DNA from: Salinicola halophilus
GTDB taxonomy: Bacteria > Pseudomonadota > Gammaproteobacteria > Pseudomonadales > Halomonadaceae
Assembly: GCF_003206155.1 (NCBI RefSeq)
Contig: NZ_PZJV01000002.1
Coordinates: 496,001-560,000, forward strand
DNA: 64,000 nt
Reading direction: 5' to 3'
The number at the start of each line of letters is the position of its first letter. Position 1 is the stretch's first letter. Below are positions 63,207 through 64,000 of the stretch, in pieces. The position numbers were made by a program, and so were the translations under genes. The notes under the pieces were generated by a model. That model did not search any database. It was not told the origin of the DNA and saw nothing but the letters and a program-made list of their open reading frames with translations.

Positions 63207-64000
63207 ATGGCCCCCGGGCAGGAAAACGCTTTTCGTAACGTTCCGTTCAACCTGATGCTGACGTTGGCATCGCTGACGGTCATCATCGCAGGCATTCGTG
63301 CCGCCGAAGGCATCATCATTCCGTTGCTGCTGTCGGTATTCGTGGCGGTGATCTGCGCATCCCCGGTGCACTGGCTCTATCGCCGGGGAATGAACTCTTA
63401 CGCAGCGGTTCTCATCACACTGCTGGTTCTAGGCAGTTTGTTGGCACTGTTCGGCACACTCCTGGGCAACAGCTTCGCCATGTTCATGGAGAACTGGCCG
63501 GAGATGCAGCGGCAGCTGGAAGGACATTACCTGTCGCTGCTTCAGTGGTTCGCCAATCAGGGACTTTCCGTCTCGCCACAGGAGCTCTCCGACATGATGG
63601 ATGGCTCGTCGGACGAGCCGGGCTGGGCGGCGACGTTCATCAGCGGACTTGGCGTGGTGCTGTCGCAGAGCCTGGTGATTCTGCTGCTGGTCAATTTCAT
63701 GCTGTTCGAGACGCTCGATTTTCGCCAGAAGGTGGCAAGGGCGCTCAGCAACCCCGGCCCGAGTCTCGAGCGTTTCACCGAGTTCAGCTACAACCTCAAG
63801 CGCTACATGGCGGTAAAAACGGTAATCAGCCTGATTACCGGAGTGCTCGTGACGCTGTCGGCCTGGCTGGTCGGGGTGGAGTTTGCGCTCATGTGGGGCG
63901 CACTCGCCTTTATCATGAACTACATACCCAACATCGGTTCGTTTCTCGCCGCGATTCCGCCCGTGCTGCTGACGCTTGCGATGCCGGACGGCGGCATGGT
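63207..64000 (+). CDS. AI-2E family transporter, partial
   Basis: Partial: the gene leaves the window at the right edge after 264 codons. It is a polytopic membrane protein of the PerM/TqsA family (about eight helices): LTVIIAGIRAAEGIIIPLLLSVFVAVICASPV near the start, a periplasmic segment (about 90-135), and the conserved WGALAFIMNYIPNIGSFLAAIPPVLLTL. Substrate is unclear; family members are linked to AI-2 export or sodium-dependent transport. ATG 63195 is an alternative start. Confidence 0.88.
   Translation, partial: MAPGQENAFRNVPFNLMLTLASLTVIIAGIRAAEGIIIPLLLSVFVAVICASPVHWLYRRGMNSYAAVLITLLVLGSLLALFGTLLGNSFAMFMENWPEMQRQLEGHYLSLLQWFANQGLSVSPQELSDMMDGSSDEPGWAATFISGLGVVLSQSLVILLLVNFMLFETLDFRQKVARALSNPGPSLERFTEFSYNLKRYMAVKTVISLITGVLVTLSAWLVGVEFALMWGALAFIMNYIPNIGSFLAAIPPVLLTLAMPDGGM

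Overview
The window is ordinary chromosomal DNA of a GC-rich gammaproteobacterium, most likely a member of the Halomonadaceae (Halomonas/Salinicola/Chromohalobacter group). The evidence is the gene content and order (aroA-cmk-rpsA; dnaX-ybaB-recR-rnd-ycgL-ycgN; sdhE-ygfX; yqjDEK; a TctDE-controlled tricarboxylate transporter), acidic protein compositions, and protein sequences that look like a mixture of Pseudomonas and Halomonas homologues. The genus assignment is an inference. No insertion sequence, prophage, CRISPR array or convincing tRNA was seen, and base composition and codon use look uniform throughout.

Layout. 1-3000: end of aroA, then cmk and rpsA with a terminator. 3190-7640 (minus strand): a small orphan ORF, trmJ, groEL-groES with a near-perfect sigma-32 promoter, fxsA and a ComEA-like exported HhH protein. 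7816-10397: pyrF converging 3 nt from a minus-strand ihfB-lapA-lapB operon; the usual rpsA-ihfB-lapAB-pyrF order is broken and inverted here. 10810-12242: sdhE-ygfX, then two small DUF883-type membrane proteins. 12320-16677: RND efflux permease and its adaptor. 16946-24803: HI0933-like flavoprotein, yqjDEK, outer-membrane phospholipase A, a large MscK-type mechanosensitive channel and a DUF3072 protein. 24851-32209: tricarboxylate region with tctD-tctE-orphan solute-binding protein-tlyA on the minus strand and tctCBA divergent, with a perfect palindrome in between. 32492-38371: 4.5S RNA, dnaX, ybaB, recR, rnd, ycgL, ycgN. 38496-54295: oligopeptidase B, a membrane orphan plus von Willebrand A protein, fadD, hrpA, a FabH-like synthase, mlaA, a PP2C regulator with a STAS antagonist (HsbR/HsbA type) and a Bcr/CflA exporter. 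54404-62991: two complete, dissimilar pstSCAB phosphate ABC transporters in tandem, each with a candidate Pho box and each with a hairpin between pstS and pstC. 63207-end: truncated AI-2E-family permease.

Themes. Much of the window concerns the envelope and stress: LapAB (LPS control), MlaA and PldA (outer-membrane lipid asymmetry and turnover), MscK (osmotic downshift), RND export, DUF883/YqjD-type inner-membrane anchors, and GroESL. The less expected points are the double Pst arrangement, a solute-binding protein without a permease sitting in the tctDE operon (a possible three-component sensor), the receiver-like domain of the HsbR homologue without its phosphoacceptor aspartate, and the unusually long DnaX linker. 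I found nothing I can confidently call a wholly new system.
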